From the NCBI GenBank assembly GCA_903876735.1, contig CAIRAW010000028.1, positions 17,880 to 81,879 on the forward strand: a DNA stretch of 64,000 nt, written 5' to 3'. Numbering within the stretch: the stretch's first letter is position 1; each line of letters begins with the position of its first letter. A program made the position numbers and the translations under genes. Below are positions 1-9,217 of this stretch, piece by piece. Under the pieces are notes generated by a model. That model ran no database searches. It was not told where the DNA came from and was given only the letters and a program-made list of their open reading frames with translations. Source of the DNA: an uncultured beta proteobacterium (GTDB taxonomy: Bacteria > Pseudomonadota > Gammaproteobacteria > Burkholderiales > Burkholderiaceae_C).

Positions 1-1
1 G

Positions 2-412
2 GCCAAGATGACGGGCCGGCTTGAATATGTTGGCGCGCGCAGTGATCTGGCCGCCGTCAAAAAGCTGTGTGGCAACGCCGCCATCATTGGCATGTCTGCC
101 TTGCTGGCCGATATCCTGACCATCGCGCAAGCCAGCGGCGTCAGCGGTGAAGACGCGATCGGGGCGCTGGGCCTGTTCGACCTGAACACCACGATAGCCG
201 GGCGCGGCATGAACATGGCCAGGGGCAATTTCGACCCGAGTTTCGAGTTGGCGATGGCGCGCAAGGACGTGCGACTGATGCTGGAGACGGTCGGCACACG
301 CCCGATGGCGGCCTTGCCGGCGATAGCTGCGCGAATGGACCAGTTGATTGCGACGGGTCACGGTGCACGCGATGCCAGCGTGCTTGGCATCGACGCCGTG
401 GCGCGCCCTTGA
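2..412 (+). CDS. NAD(P)-dependent oxidoreductase, 3-hydroxyisobutyrate dehydrogenase family (C-terminal part)
   Basis: The reading frame is already open at the window edge, so this is the 3' end of a longer gene. The 136 visible codons match the all-helical C-terminal domain of beta-hydroxyacid dehydrogenases (3-hydroxyisobutyrate / 2-hydroxy-3-oxopropionate reductase type). The segment VKKLCGN carries the conserved catalytic Lys and nearby Asn of that family, and the following helices (LLADILTIAQASGVS, then FELAMARKDVRLML) are the usual dimer and substrate helices; the KD pair in the latter is typical. The N-terminal Rossmann domain lies outside the window, so cofactor and substrate cannot be read. 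It converges on the next gene with 9 bases between the stops. Family call is firm; substrate is unknown. Confidence 0.85.
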   Translation, partial: AKMTGRLEYVGARSDLAAVKKLCGNAAIIGMSALLADILTIAQASGVSGEDAIGALGLFDLNTTIAGRGMNMARGNFDPSFELAMARKDVRLMLETVGTRPMAALPAIAARMDQLIATGHGARDASVLGIDAVARP

Positions 413-421
413 ACCAGTGCG

Positions 422-1027
422 TCAGCCCTGGCGCTGGCGCAGGATGGCGAGCCTGACCAGCGGCAGGCGGTCGTTGCCGAAGTACATGTCGTCGCCGACA
501 AACAGGGTGGGCGAGCCAAATCCGCCGCGCGCAATCACTTCTTCGGTGTTGGTCTTGAGCTGTTGCTTGATGTCGGCCTGAGCAATGCCGGCCAGAAAGG
601 CAGCGCCGTCGATGCCGAGTTGCTGGCAGATCGCCAGCAGCACAGCGTCCTGCGAGATGTCTTCCTCGCGCGCCCAGTAGGCCTCGAACACGGCCTTGGC
701 AAAGGCCGGCAACTTGCCCTGTGGCGCCAGCCAGAGGCAGCCGCGCATGGCCTTGACGCTGTTGACCGGAAACACCCGCGGCGGCATGACAATCTTCAAA
801 CCGGCCACGCGCGCCCAGTCCTGCAAGTCCTTGAGCATATAGGCCTGTTTGGCCGGCACCGGGTTTTCGCGCATGGCGTAGACGCTGGGGTTGACGCTGT
901 TGAAGATGCCGCCCACCAGCACCGGGCGCCAGTGAATCGGTTCTTCCAGTTCGGCCGCCAGGATCTGGAGGTTGTGAAAGGCCAGGTAGGTCCAGGGACT
1001 CGAGCAGTCAAAGAAAAATTCAAGCAT
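422..1027 (-). CDS. 2-hydroxychromene-2-carboxylate isomerase / DsbA-like thioredoxin-fold protein
   Basis: A 201-residue protein of the HCCA isomerase (kappa-class GST, DsbA-like) family. The first strand runs into FDCSSPW (residues 6-12), where the Ser replaces the redox Cys of DsbA and binds glutathione in kappa GSTs and HCCA isomerases. Near residue 172 is the cis-Pro loop GSPTLFVGDD followed by FGNDRL, also characteristic. Family members isomerise 2-hydroxychromene-2-carboxylate in naphthalene degradation, but many chromosomal copies have no known substrate, and no aromatic-degradation genes are next to this one. The start is the first Met of the fold. Between it and the small gene at 1209 lie about 180 bases of divergent promoter space in which I see only a TAAAAT box at 1194-1199. 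Confidence 0.88.
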   Translation of the reverse strand: MLEFFFDCSSPWTYLAFHNLQILAAELEEPIHWRPVLVGGIFNSVNPSVYAMRENPVPAKQAYMLKDLQDWARVAGLKIVMPPRVFPVNSVKAMRGCLWLAPQGKLPAFAKAVFEAYWAREEDISQDAVLLAICQQLGIDGAAFLAGIAQADIKQQLKTNTEEVIARGGFGSPTLFVGDDMYFGNDRLPLVRLAILRQRQG

Positions 1028-1208
1028 GGTGGTGCGCTTTCAATCGGGTTGGTGGTCGCTGCAGCGTCATTCTCACACTTCCCGTCAAGCCCGCGTGTGT
1101 CGGATGGGACGCGGCAGATTGCCGCCAGGACATCCTTCGCGGCGGCTCCGGCGGTTTCGGTGCCTCAGGGGTCAAGCTGTCGGCGGGCAAGCATAAAATC
1201 CGGTGCAA

Positions 1209-1473
1209 ATGCATCAGCGCGCAAAAGAGATCAAGGACACGTTCAGTGTGCTACTTGAACCGCTGCGGGATGAATTCAAAAGCACCCAGAAGTTTGTTCG
1301 CCAGACATGGGCGGCTCTTAGGCCCGACGTTTTTGATGAGCTACCTGCCGTTCGGCATTGCAGAGTTCATTCATCGGATGTTCTTCTACCTGCTCAGGAC
1401 CAATATCGACTACGTGCGCACCTGCCTTGAGCACGGAGACGCCTACAAGTTCTCGCTCAAGGAGCCGGCCTGA
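1209..1473 (+). pseudogene. Small hypothetical gene, apparently broken by a +1 frameshift
   Basis: I do not recognise this protein. Frame one starts at ATG 1209 (MHQRAKEIKDTFSVLLEPLR...) and has natural-looking amphipathic sequence and codon use until about 1330. After that the good sequence continues in the next frame (LMSYLPFGIAEFIHRMF... to ...FSLKEPA) and ends with TGA at 1473. The junction is a run of five T at 1330-1334; removing one T joins both halves into a single protein of about 87 residues reading ...ALRPDVLMSYLPF.... In the second frame, codons before the T-run are rare types (AGA, TTA, TCA), which argues against an independent start there. A TAAAAT box at 1194-1199 would give an almost leaderless mRNA. 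It may be a real pseudogene, a sequencing error or a slippery site. Confidence 0.5.
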
Positions 1474-1496
1474 CCCTGGCCAGCCAGCGTGGGGCT

Positions 1497-4184
1497 TCAG
1501 TTCTGCGCCAGCGCTTCCATCAACTCGGTCTCGATCGCGATCTGGGCCCGGTTGTGCTGTAACTCGGCGCCTTCGATCAGGAAGGTGTCGTCGACCCGTT
1601 CACCGAGCGTGGCAATCTTGGCCAGTTGCAGATTGATCTTGTGCCGTGCCAGCACGCGGGCCACGCTGTAGAGCAGGCCGACGCGGTCGCTGGCGGAGAT
1701 GTTGAGCAGCCAGCGCTGGCCTTTCTCATCAGGACGCAGCGTGACGCGCGGGGCGATCGGGAAGCTCTTGACCCGGCGTGACACCCGTCCGCGGCTCGGT
1801 GGCGGCAGTGCTGTGGTCTGGGTGACGGCACGGCTGAGTTCGCTCTCGACCATGCTGATGAGTTCCTGGTAATGCTCGGACCAGCTTGAGGCTGTGATCT
1901 GAAAGGTGTCCAGGGCGTAGCCATTATTGGCGGTATGGATGCGCGCATCGAGAATGCTGAAGCCGCCCTTGTCGAAGTAGCCGCAGATGCGCGCAAACAG
2001 GTCGGGCTGATCCGGTGTGTAGACCACCACCTGCAGGCCTTCACCGACCGGAGAATGGCGCGCCCGCACGATGGACTTGCCCGAACCCACATGGCGCGAG
2101 AGTTGGCGCGCATGCCAGGCGATGTCGGTAGCGTCGTGGCGCATGAAATAGCCGACATCGAGCGTGTCCCACAGTTTCTTGTGCGCCTCGAAGGGCATGG
2201 CGTAGAGCGCCAGCAGGATCAGTGCTTCGCGCTTGCTGGCCTCAACCTCGGCGTCCGGGTCTGGCGCGCGCCCGCCGAGCGCACGCAGGGTCATGCGGTA
2301 CAGGTCTTCCAGCAGTTTGCCTTTCCAGGCGTTCCATACTTTGGGCGAGGTGCCGCGGATGTCGGCCACGGTCAGCAGATAAAGCGCGGTGAGATTGCGC
2401 TCGTTGCCGACGCGCTTGGCAAAAGCCTGAATGACAGCAGGATCGCTCAGGTCTGATTTCTGCGCCGTATGGCTCATCGTCAGGTGCTCGTGCACGATGA
2501 AGGCGATCAACTGGGCGTCTTCTTTTTGAAAGCCGTGCTGGCGGCAGAAACGCCGCACCTCGACGGCACCAAGTTCCGAATGGTCGCCGCCGCGGCCCTT
2601 GGCGATGTCGTGAAACAGCGCTGCCGCGTACAGGACCCAGGGCTTGTCCCAGCCCGACGCCAGTTGCGAGCAGAACGGGTACTCGTGCGCGTGTTCGACA
2701 ATGAAGAAACGCCGCACGTTGCGCAAGACCATCAGGATGTGCTGGTCCACGGTATAAACGTGAAACAGGTCGTGCTGCATCTGGCCAACGATCTTGCGAA
2801 ACACCCACAGGTAGCGTCCCAGCACCGAGGTCTGGTTCATCAGGCGCATGGCGTGCGTGATGCCGTCGTGCTCCATCAGGATCTTGCGGAAGGTCTCGCG
2901 GTTGACCGGGTCGGCGCGGAACTTGCCATCCATCACCGCGCGTGCGTTGTAGAGCGCCCGCAGCGTGCGTGCCGACAATCCCTTGGCGCCGACCGTGGTC
3001 TGGTAGACCAGAAAGGTTTCCAGAATGGCGTGCGGCTCGCGCTGGTACAGGTCGTCGCTGGCGACTTCGACCATGCCGGCCTTGTCGAAGAAACGCGCGT
3101 TGATCGGGCGCGGCTCGTGCGTCGAGGGGTTGAGCCGCTCCTCGATATTGAGCAGCAGGATCTGGTTGAGCTGTGTTACCGCTTTCGCCGCCCAGTAGTA
3201 GTGGCGCATCAGCATCTCGCTGGGCCGGATCTGGAACGGCTTGGAGGTATCGACAGCCCTTGGATCGGTGGGTTTCGCCGCCGGGCCGCCCCAAGGCGAA
3301 ACAGCCCCCCCGGGGGGCAGCGACGACACGTCAGTGCGGAGCGTGGGGGCCACATAGCCAAATGCCTGCGCTACCGAAGTCTGCAGGTCAAAGACCAGGC
3401 GGTCTTCGCGCCGCTTCGCAATCAGGTGCAGGCGTGCGCGGATCAGGCGCAGCAGGGCTTCGTTGTGCTTGATCTGTTTGACTTCAAAGTCGGTTGCCAG
3501 GCCGTTTTTTGCCAGTTCATCCCAGTCGGAGCCGTAGCCGGCAGCTCGCGCCACCCACAGGATGACCTGCAGGTCGCGCAGCCCCCCGGGTGACTCCTTG
3601 CAGTTGGGCTCCAGCGCGTAGGGCGTGTCTTCGAATTTGCTGTGGCGCTGACGCAGTTCCAGCGTCTTGGCGACAAAGAACGCGTTCGGGTCTATCGCCG
3701 CCATGAACTGCTTCTGGAATCGCGCGTACAGATCGGCACTGCCGGTGATGAGGCGGCTTTCAAGCAGGCAGGTCTGGATCGTCACATCGTTGGCGGCCTC
3801 GTGCAGGCACTCGGCCAGCGTGCGCACGCTCGATCCGATCTCCAGACCGGTGTCCCAGCAACTGCCGATAAAGCCTTCGATGCGGGCCTTGAGCGCGGCA
3901 TCGCTGTCGGGGGATTCGCCATCGGGCAGCAGCACCAGGACATCGACGTCGGAGTAGGGGAATAACTCGCCGCGTCCGTAACCGCCGACCGCCAGCAGGG
4001 CAAAGGGGGCGGCAAAACCGGCGTGTTGCCATAGCGCCTTCAGGGTGGTATCGGCCAGCTTCGACAAGGACCCCAGGGTCGCGCGCACGCCGCGCGTGGA
4101 GGAGGTTCCGCTCGACGCCAGCGACTGCAGCAAGGCATTTTTTTCGGCGCGGAAATGCGTGCGCAGCGCTGCCGGATCGAACAT
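1497..4184 (-). CDS. glnD: Bifunctional uridylyltransferase/uridylyl-removing enzyme GlnD
   Basis: GlnD senses glutamine and adds or removes UMP on PII proteins (GlnB/GlnK), setting nitrogen control. The 895-residue protein has the family order: nucleotidyltransferase domain with [17 protein letters not shown] near residues 67-84 (GG and the DVD metal ligands), the PII-uridylyltransferase helical region ([15 protein letters not shown]), an HD hydrolase domain with [15 protein letters not shown] near 525, and two C-terminal ACT domains (near 715 and 825) that bind glutamine. I chose ATG 4184, five bases after the map stop; an upstream extension would run into map and is not GlnD-like. Between the nucleotidyltransferase core and RPSEML is a Gly/Pro-rich insert (about residues 278-313) encoded by a palindromic repeat. 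Map and glnD probably form one transcript. Confidence 0.95.
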   Translation of the reverse strand: MFDPAALRTHFRAEKNALLQSLASSGTSSTRGVRATLGSLSKLADTTLKALWQHAGFAAPFALLAVGGYGRGELFPYSDVDVLVLLPDGESPDSDAALKARIEGFIGSCWDTGLEIGSSVRTLAECLHEAANDVTIQTCLLESRLITGSADLYARFQKQFMAAIDPNAFFVAKTLELRQRHSKFEDTPYALEPNCKESPGGLRDLQVILWVARAAGYGSDWDELAKNGLATDFEVKQIKHNEALLRLIRARLHLIAKRREDRLVFDLQTSVAQAFGYVAPTLRTDVSSLPPGGAVSPWGGPAAKPTDPRAVDTSKPFQIRPSEMLMRHYYWAAKAVTQLNQILLLNIEERLNPSTHEPRPINARFFDKAGMVEVASDDLYQREPHAILETFLVYQTTVGAKGLSARTLRALYNARAVMDGKFRADPVNRETFRKILMEHDGITHAMRLMNQTSVLGRYLWVFRKIVGQMQHDLFHVYTVDQHILMVLRNVRRFFIVEHAHEYPFCSQLASGWDKPWVLYAAALFHDIAKGRGGDHSELGAVEVRRFCRQHGFQKEDAQLIAFIVHEHLTMSHTAQKSDLSDPAVIQAFAKRVGNERNLTALYLLTVADIRGTSPKVWNAWKGKLLEDLYRMTLRALGGRAPDPDAEVEASKREALILLALYAMPFEAHKKLWDTLDVGYFMRHDATDIAWHARQLSRHVGSGKSIVRARHSPVGEGLQVVVYTPDQPDLFARICGYFDKGGFSILDARIHTANNGYALDTFQITASSWSEHYQELISMVESELSRAVTQTTALPPPSRGRVSRRVKSFPIAPRVTLRPDEKGQRWLLNISASDRVGLLYSVARVLARHKINLQLAKIATLGERVDDTFLIEGAELQHNRAQIAIETELMEALAQN
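3266..3352. repeat. GC-rich palindromic repeat embedded in frame in glnD
   Basis: This stretch has unusual composition: a core of seven C followed by six G at about 3304-3316, flanked by GCCGCCCCAAGGCGAAACAG on one side and CAGCGACGACACG plus GTGCGGAGCGTGGGGGC on the other. From memory, such elements recur in Comamonadaceae genomes, including inside genes. Here it keeps the frame open and adds about 30 residues ([19 protein letters not shown]) at a point where GlnD relatives have a short linker. Boundaries are approximate. Confidence 0.6.
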
Positions 4185-4189
4185 GAGGG

Positions 4190-4990
4190 CTACTTCACAA
4201 AGGCCGGCAGCGGCGGGCAGCCGTCGGAGAGGGTCAACACCTCGTAGCCGGTCTCGGTCACCAGCACGGTGTGCTCCCATTGCGCCGAGAGTGAGCGGTC
4301 CTTGGTGACGATGGTCCAGCCGTCGCCCATTTCCTTGATCTCGCGCCGTCCCGCATTGAGCATGGGCTCGATCGTGATCGTCATGCCGGCCTTGAGCTGG
4401 TCCAGCGTGCCCGGGCGGCCGTAGTGCAGGACCTGCGGCTCTTCATGGAACAGCCGTCCGATGCCGTGGCCGCAGAATTCGCGCACCACGCTCAGGCCGT
4501 GACCCTCGGCAAACTGCTGGATCGCATGGCCGACATCGCCCAGGTAGGCGCCCGCTTTGACTTTGACGATGCCGTGCCACATCGCTTCGTAGGTCAGCGC
4601 GCACAGGCGGCGCGCCGCCAGCGAGGCCTCGCCGACGACAAACATCCGGCTGGAGTCGCCGTGCCAGCCGTCCTTGATGACCGTGACGTCGATGTTGACG
4701 ATGTCGCCCTTCTTGAGTGGCTTGTCGTTCGGAATGCCGTGGCAGACCTGGTGGTTGATCGAGGTGCAGATCGCCTTCGGATACGGGTTGTGCCCGGACG
4801 GCGCGTAGTTCAGCGGCGCCGAGACAGCCTGCTGCACCTGGGTCGTGTAGTCATTGGCCAGCTTGTCGATCTCGTTGGTCGTGATGCCGGGCTTGACGAA
4901 GGGCGTCAGGTAGTCCAGCAACTCTGCCGCCAGGCGGCCGGCTACGCGCATGCCGGCGATACCGGCGGCGTCTTTGTAGGTGATTGTCAT
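4190..4990 (-). CDS. map: Methionine aminopeptidase, type I
   Basis: Removes the N-terminal Met from nascent proteins. The 266-residue product has the length and layout of type I enzymes without N-terminal extension. The five metal ligands can be placed: Asp in [14 protein letters not shown] (two Asp), His in [12 protein letters not shown], Glu in TIEPML and Glu in [30 protein letters not shown] supplies the substrate-pocket His. The start at 4990 ([14 protein letters not shown]) matches the family N-terminus; longer upstream reading would enter the purL promoter. It is divergent from purL and lies directly upstream of glnD, a common arrangement. The 149 bases to purL hold a possible -10 box TAAAAT at 5048-5053 for purL without a convincing -35. 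Confidence 0.96.
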   Translation of the reverse strand: MTITYKDAAGIAGMRVAGRLAAELLDYLTPFVKPGITTNEIDKLANDYTTQVQQAVSAPLNYAPSGHNPYPKAICTSINHQVCHGIPNDKPLKKGDIVNIDVTVIKDGWHGDSSRMFVVGEASLAARRLCALTYEAMWHGIVKVKAGAYLGDVGHAIQQFAEGHGLSVVREFCGHGIGRLFHEEPQVLHYGRPGTLDQLKAGMTITIEPMLNAGRREIKEMGDGWTIVTKDRSLSAQWEHTVLVTETGYEVLTLSDGCPPLPAFVK

Positions 4991-5139
4991 GGGCCCAATT
5001 ATCCCATTGCGCGTTGCCGCTTGCGCCGCCTGTCCGTGATGGGCGGGTAAAATTGCGGTCATTCCCGAGGCGGGCCGCAGCACGTGTTTGCCGTGGACTC
5101 CTTGTCAACCCAGTCAGCCACCCTATCCAGGCCTCCAAC

Positions 5140-8100
5140 GTGACCCTGTCCATCAGCCAATTCGAGGGCGGTAGCGCACTCAGCCCCTTCCGTGTCCAGC
5201 AACTCCTGCCTATTTTGCAGGCGATCAACGACAGGATCTGCGGTGTCGCCGCGCGTTACGTGCACCTCGTGAGCACCGATGCCGAGCCCGAGACCAGGCT
5301 CAAAGCCCAGTTGACGGCACTGCTGACCTATGGCCCGGCCTATAGCGGCCCTCTCGATGGTGCGCTGTTTGTGGTGACGCCGCGCTTTGGCACGGTGTCA
5401 CCCTGGGCCTCCAAAGCGACCGATATTGCCCATAACTGCGGCCTGGCCGTGCGCCGGGTCGAGCGCGTGCTCGAATACCGTCTTGCGCTCAAGCCCGGCC
5501 TTTTGGGCAAAGCCACATTGACGCCGGCACAGCAGGCGCAGATTGGCGACTTGCTGCACGACCGCATGACCGAGAGCGTCATGTTCGACCGCGCCAGCGC
5601 CTGCGGGCTGTTCAGCGAATTGCCGGCGGCGCCGCTGGCGCATGTCGATGTGCTGCACGGTGGCAAGGCGGCGCTTCAGGCGGCCAACACCGAATTCGGC
5701 CTGGCGCTTGCCGCCGACGAGATCGACTACCTGGAGCAGGCTTTCACGCAACTGCAGCGCAACCCGACCGACGTCGAGCTGATGATGTTTGCGCAGGCCA
5801 ATAGCGAGCATTGCCGCCACAAGATTTTCAACGCGCAGTTCACGATCGACGGTACGCCGCAGGGCATGAGCTTGTTCGGCATGATCCGCCACACGCACCA
5901 GACGCATCCGCAGCACATGCTGGTGGCCTATTCGGATAACGCCTCGGTCATGGAAGGTGGGGTTGTGGAGCGTTTTGTTGCGCAGTCGGCCACTGCCCAG
6001 GGCAGCAGCAGCGCCGGGCGTTATGAGTCGCAAGCACGCACCCATCACATCCTGATGAAGGTGGAAACGCACAACCACCCGACCGCGATTTCTCCATTCC
6101 CCGGTGCCGCCACCGGCGCGGGCGGCGAAATTCGCGACGAGGGCGCCACCGGGCGCGGCTCCAAACCCAAGGCCGGCCTGACCGGCTTTACGGTGTCGAA
6201 GATTAATTGGAATCTGACACCCATTGATGCCTACGGCAAGCCGGGCCACATCGCCAGTCCGCTGCAAATCATGATCGAAGGGCCACTCGGTGGCGCTGCC
6301 TTCAACAACGAGTTTGGCCGACCCAATCTGCTGGGCTACTTCCGTGAATACGAGCAGGCTATCGCCTATCGCACAAGCGACCATGCGGGCTTGCAACAGG
6401 AGCAGCGCGGTTACCACAAACCGATCATGATCGCCGGCGGCCTCGGTGTGATTGACGCCACGCAGACGCACAAGATTGCGTTTCCGGCTGGCAGCCTGCT
6501 GATTCAGTTGGGCGGCCCTGGCATGCGCATCGGCATGGGCGGCAGTGCCGCCAGTTCCATGGCGACCGGCGCCAATGCCGCTGAACTCGATTTTGATTCG
6601 GTTCAGCGCGGCAACCCCGAGATTGAGCGCCGGGCGCAGGAGGTCATCAACCAGTGCTGGCTGCTGGGGCAGGGTGGTGCCGGGCAGATTGGCAATCCGA
6701 TTCTGGCGATCCACGACGTTGGCGCGGGCGGCCTCTCCAATGCCTTTCCAGAATTGACCAACGACGCCGCGCGCGGTGCGCGTTTCGACCTTCGCGCCGT
6801 ACCGTTGGAAGAGTCCGGCATGGCGCCTAAAGAGATCTGGTGCAACGAAAGCCAGGAGCGCTATGTGCTGGCGATTGCGCCCGAGTCGCTGCCCCTGTTC
6901 ACGGCCTTGTGCGAACGCGAACGCTGCCCGTTTGCCGTCGTCGGTGTCGCTACCGAGGAACGCGATCTGATCGTCTCTGACGGGCTTGCGAAAGAGGGCG
7001 CTCCAGTCAACATGCCAATGAACGTGCTGCTGGGCAAGCCGCCAAAAATGCAGCGCGACGTGAAAACCATTGAAAGAGTTTTCGCACCCGTCGACCTGTC
7101 GGGCGTCGATCTGCAAAAGGCCGGCCTCGCCGTGCTCGCGCATCCGACGGTGGCGTCCAAGCGTTTTCTCATCACCATCGGCGACCGCACGGTGGGCGGA
7201 CTGACGCACCGCGACCAGATGGTCGGTCCCTGGCAGGTGCCGGTAGCCGACTGCGCCGTCACGCTGGCTGACTTCAAGGGCTTTGCCGGTGAGGCCATGA
7301 GCATGGGCGAGCGCACGCCGCTGGCCACGCTCAACGCGCCGGCTTCCGGTCGCATGGCGGTGGCCGAGGCCCTCACCAATCTGCTGGCGGCTCCCATCGA
7401 GCTGTCACGCGTCAAGCTCTCGGCCAACTGGATGGCGGCTTGCGGTGAACCGGGTGAGGATGCCGCGCTCTACGCCACCGTGAAAGCGGTCGGTCTTGAA
7501 CTCTGTCCTGCGCTGGGTATTTCAATCCCGGTCGGCAAGGATTCGCTCTCCATGCGCACGCAGTGGAAGGATGAATCGGGGGCGAAGAAAGTAACGTCGC
7601 CGGTGTCGCTGATCGTCACGGCTTTTGCTACGCTCTCCGATGTGCGCGGCACGCTGACGCCACAGTTGAACGCGCTGGAAGACAGCACCCTGCTGCTGAT
7701 TGATCTGGGTCGTGGCCGCACGCGCATGGGTGGCAGCATGCTGGCGCAGACGCTGGGGCAACTCGGCGACGAAGTGCCTGACCTGGACGCACCGCAAGAC
7801 CTGGTGGCGCTGGTACAGGCGGTCAATGCCCTTCGCGCGCAAGATCGGATCCTGGCCTACCACGATCGCAGCGACGGCGGCCTGTTCGCCACGGTTTGCG
7901 AAATGGCGTTTGCCGGCCATGTCGGTGTGGCGCTCAATGTCGATCTGCTGGTCACCGAAGGTGACGGCATCAGTGACAGCCGCGCTGATGTCGGCGACAG
8001 CAAGAACTGGGCGGGCCAGGTCAGCGCGCGGCGCGAAGAACTCACGCTCAAGGCCTTGTTCAACGAAGAACTCGGGGTCGTTCTGCAAGTGCGAACGGCT

Positions 8101-9186
8101 CAGCGCGATGCCGTGTTGCAGACGCTGCGCGAGCACGGCCTCTCAAGGCACAGCCATGTGATCGGCAAGACGCGCCCGGCGGATTCAAGCATCCAGTCCG
8201 GTGTCGGTGAAGTGCAGGTCTGGCGCGACGCCAAAGCGGTCTTCGCTGCCAAGTTGCAGGACCTGCACCAGGTTTGGGATGCGACCAGTTGGAAGATCTG
8301 CCAGCAGCGCGACAACCCGGCCTGCGCCGATGCAGAGCACGCCGCCGCCGGTGACCCGCTGGATCCGGGGCTGCACATCGTCCTGCCAACGGCGCCACTG
8401 GCGGCTCCGGCGGTGCTGCTGTCACGTCCCAAAGTGGCGGTGCTGCGCGAGCAGGGTGTCAACTCGCATGTCGAGATGGCCTATGCCTTCAGCGAAGCGG
8501 GTTTTGATGCGTTTGATGTGCACATGACCGATCTGCAAAGCGGCCGCGCCAATCTGGCTAACTTCAAGGGCGTGGTGGCCTGTGGCGGCTTCAGCTACGG
8601 CGACACGCTGGGTGCGGGCATCGGCTGGGCGCGCTCGATCACATTCAACCCGGTGCTGGCGGAGCAGTTCAAATCCTTCTTTGCGCGCGGCGACACCTTT
8701 GGTCTCGGTGTCTGCAACGGCTGCCAGATGTTTGCGGAACTCGCTGACATTATTCCTGGTGCGCAGCATTGGCCACGCTTTACCACCAATCAGAGTGAGC
8801 GCTTTGAGGCGCGCCTGTCGATGGTCGAGGTGCTCGATTCGCCCTCGCTGTTCTTCGCCGGCATGGCCGGCGCGCGGCTGCCGATTGCCGTGGCGCATGG
8901 TGAAGGTTATGCCAATTTCAGCAACCGTGGCAACGCGCAGCAGGTGATTGCCGCCATGCGTTTTAGCGACAATTTTGGTGCAGCGACCGAGGCTTATCCG
9001 TTCAACCCGAACGGCAGCCCCAGCGGCCTGACCGGTGTGACCACGGCGGACGGGCGCTTTACTGCCATGATGCCGCACCCGGAACGGGTGTTTCGCAACA
9101 TCCAGATGAGCTGGAGCAATGCGGATCCCTCGGCGTTCAGTGCCTGGATGCAGCTTTGGCGCAACGCCCGCAAGTGGGTTGGCTGA
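5140..9186 (+). CDS. purL: Phosphoribosylformylglycinamidine synthase PurL (large, single-chain form)
   Basis: Catalyses the fourth step of purine synthesis, FGAR + Gln + ATP to FGAM. At 1348 residues this is the long proteobacterial form fusing PurS-like, two AIRS-type and a glutaminase domain. Visible signatures are [15 protein letters not shown] near residue 220, [22 protein letters not shown] near 308, [16 protein letters not shown] near 525, and the C-terminal class I glutamine amidotransferase with nucleophile Cys in GVCNGCQMF near 1190 and the His/Glu pair in HPERVF near 1314. The start is not certain: the frame is open from 4984, but family similarity begins at [18 protein letters not shown], so I use GTG 5140. 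No strong ribosome binding site precedes it. It converges with the next gene, 9 bases between stops. Confidence 0.95.
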   Translation: MTLSISQFEGGSALSPFRVQQLLPILQAINDRICGVAARYVHLVSTDAEPETRLKAQLTALLTYGPAYSGPLDGALFVVTPRFGTVSPWASKATDIAHNCGLAVRRVERVLEYRLALKPGLLGKATLTPAQQAQIGDLLHDRMTESVMFDRASACGLFSELPAAPLAHVDVLHGGKAALQAANTEFGLALAADEIDYLEQAFTQLQRNPTDVELMMFAQANSEHCRHKIFNAQFTIDGTPQGMSLFGMIRHTHQTHPQHMLVAYSDNASVMEGGVVERFVAQSATAQGSSSAGRYESQARTHHILMKVETHNHPTAISPFPGAATGAGGEIRDEGATGRGSKPKAGLTGFTVSKINWNLTPIDAYGKPGHIASPLQIMIEGPLGGAAFNNEFGRPNLLGYFREYEQAIAYRTSDHAGLQQEQRGYHKPIMIAGGLGVIDATQTHKIAFPAGSLLIQLGGPGMRIGMGGSAASSMATGANAAELDFDSVQRGNPEIERRAQEVINQCWLLGQGGAGQIGNPILAIHDVGAGGLSNAFPELTNDAARGARFDLRAVPLEESGMAPKEIWCNESQERYVLAIAPESLPLFTALCERERCPFAVVGVATEERDLIVSDGLAKEGAPVNMPMNVLLGKPPKMQRDVKTIERVFAPVDLSGVDLQKAGLAVLAHPTVASKRFLITIGDRTVGGLTHRDQMVGPWQVPVADCAVTLADFKGFAGEAMSMGERTPLATLNAPASGRMAVAEALTNLLAAPIELSRVKLSANWMAACGEPGEDAALYATVKAVGLELCPALGISIPVGKDSLSMRTQWKDESGAKKVTSPVSLIVTAFATLSDVRGTLTPQLNALEDSTLLLIDLGRGRTRMGGSMLAQTLGQLGDEVPDLDAPQDLVALVQAVNALRAQDRILAYHDRSDGGLFATVCEMAFAGHVGVALNVDLLVTEGDGISDSRADVGDSKNWAGQVSARREELTLKALFNEELGVVLQVRTAQRDAVLQTLREHGLSRHSHVIGKTRPADSSIQSGVGEVQVWRDAKAVFAAKLQDLHQVWDATSWKICQQRDNPACADAEHAAAGDPLDPGLHIVLPTAPLAAPAVLLSRPKVAVLREQGVNSHVEMAYAFSEAGFDAFDVHMTDLQSGRANLANFKGVVACGGFSYGDTLGAGIGWARSITFNPVLAEQFKSFFARGDTFGLGVCNGCQMFAELADIIPGAQHWPRFTTNQSERFEARLSMVEVLDSPSLFFAGMAGARLPIAVAHGEGYANFSNRGNAQQVIAAMRFSDNFGAATEAYPFNPNGSPSGLTGVTTADGRFTAMMPHPERVFRNIQMSWSNADPSAFSAWMQLWRNARKWVG

Positions 9187-9217
9187 GCGCCGGGTTCAGA
9201 GGGCGGCGCCCGGTTTT
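9187..9217 (+). terminator. Possible purL terminator
   Basis: Directly after the purL stop, GCGCCG (9187-9192) can pair with CGGCGC (9204-9209), followed by CCGG and a short TTTT (9214-9217). The stem is six base pairs and the T-run is short, so termination may be weak. It overlaps the 3' end of the convergent GGDEF-EAL gene. Confidence 0.35.

Noticed and set aside
5398..7209. An open frame of about 600 codons antisense to purL
   Set aside because: It is a frame shadow of purL: Arg/His-rich, without domain features or a ribosome binding site.
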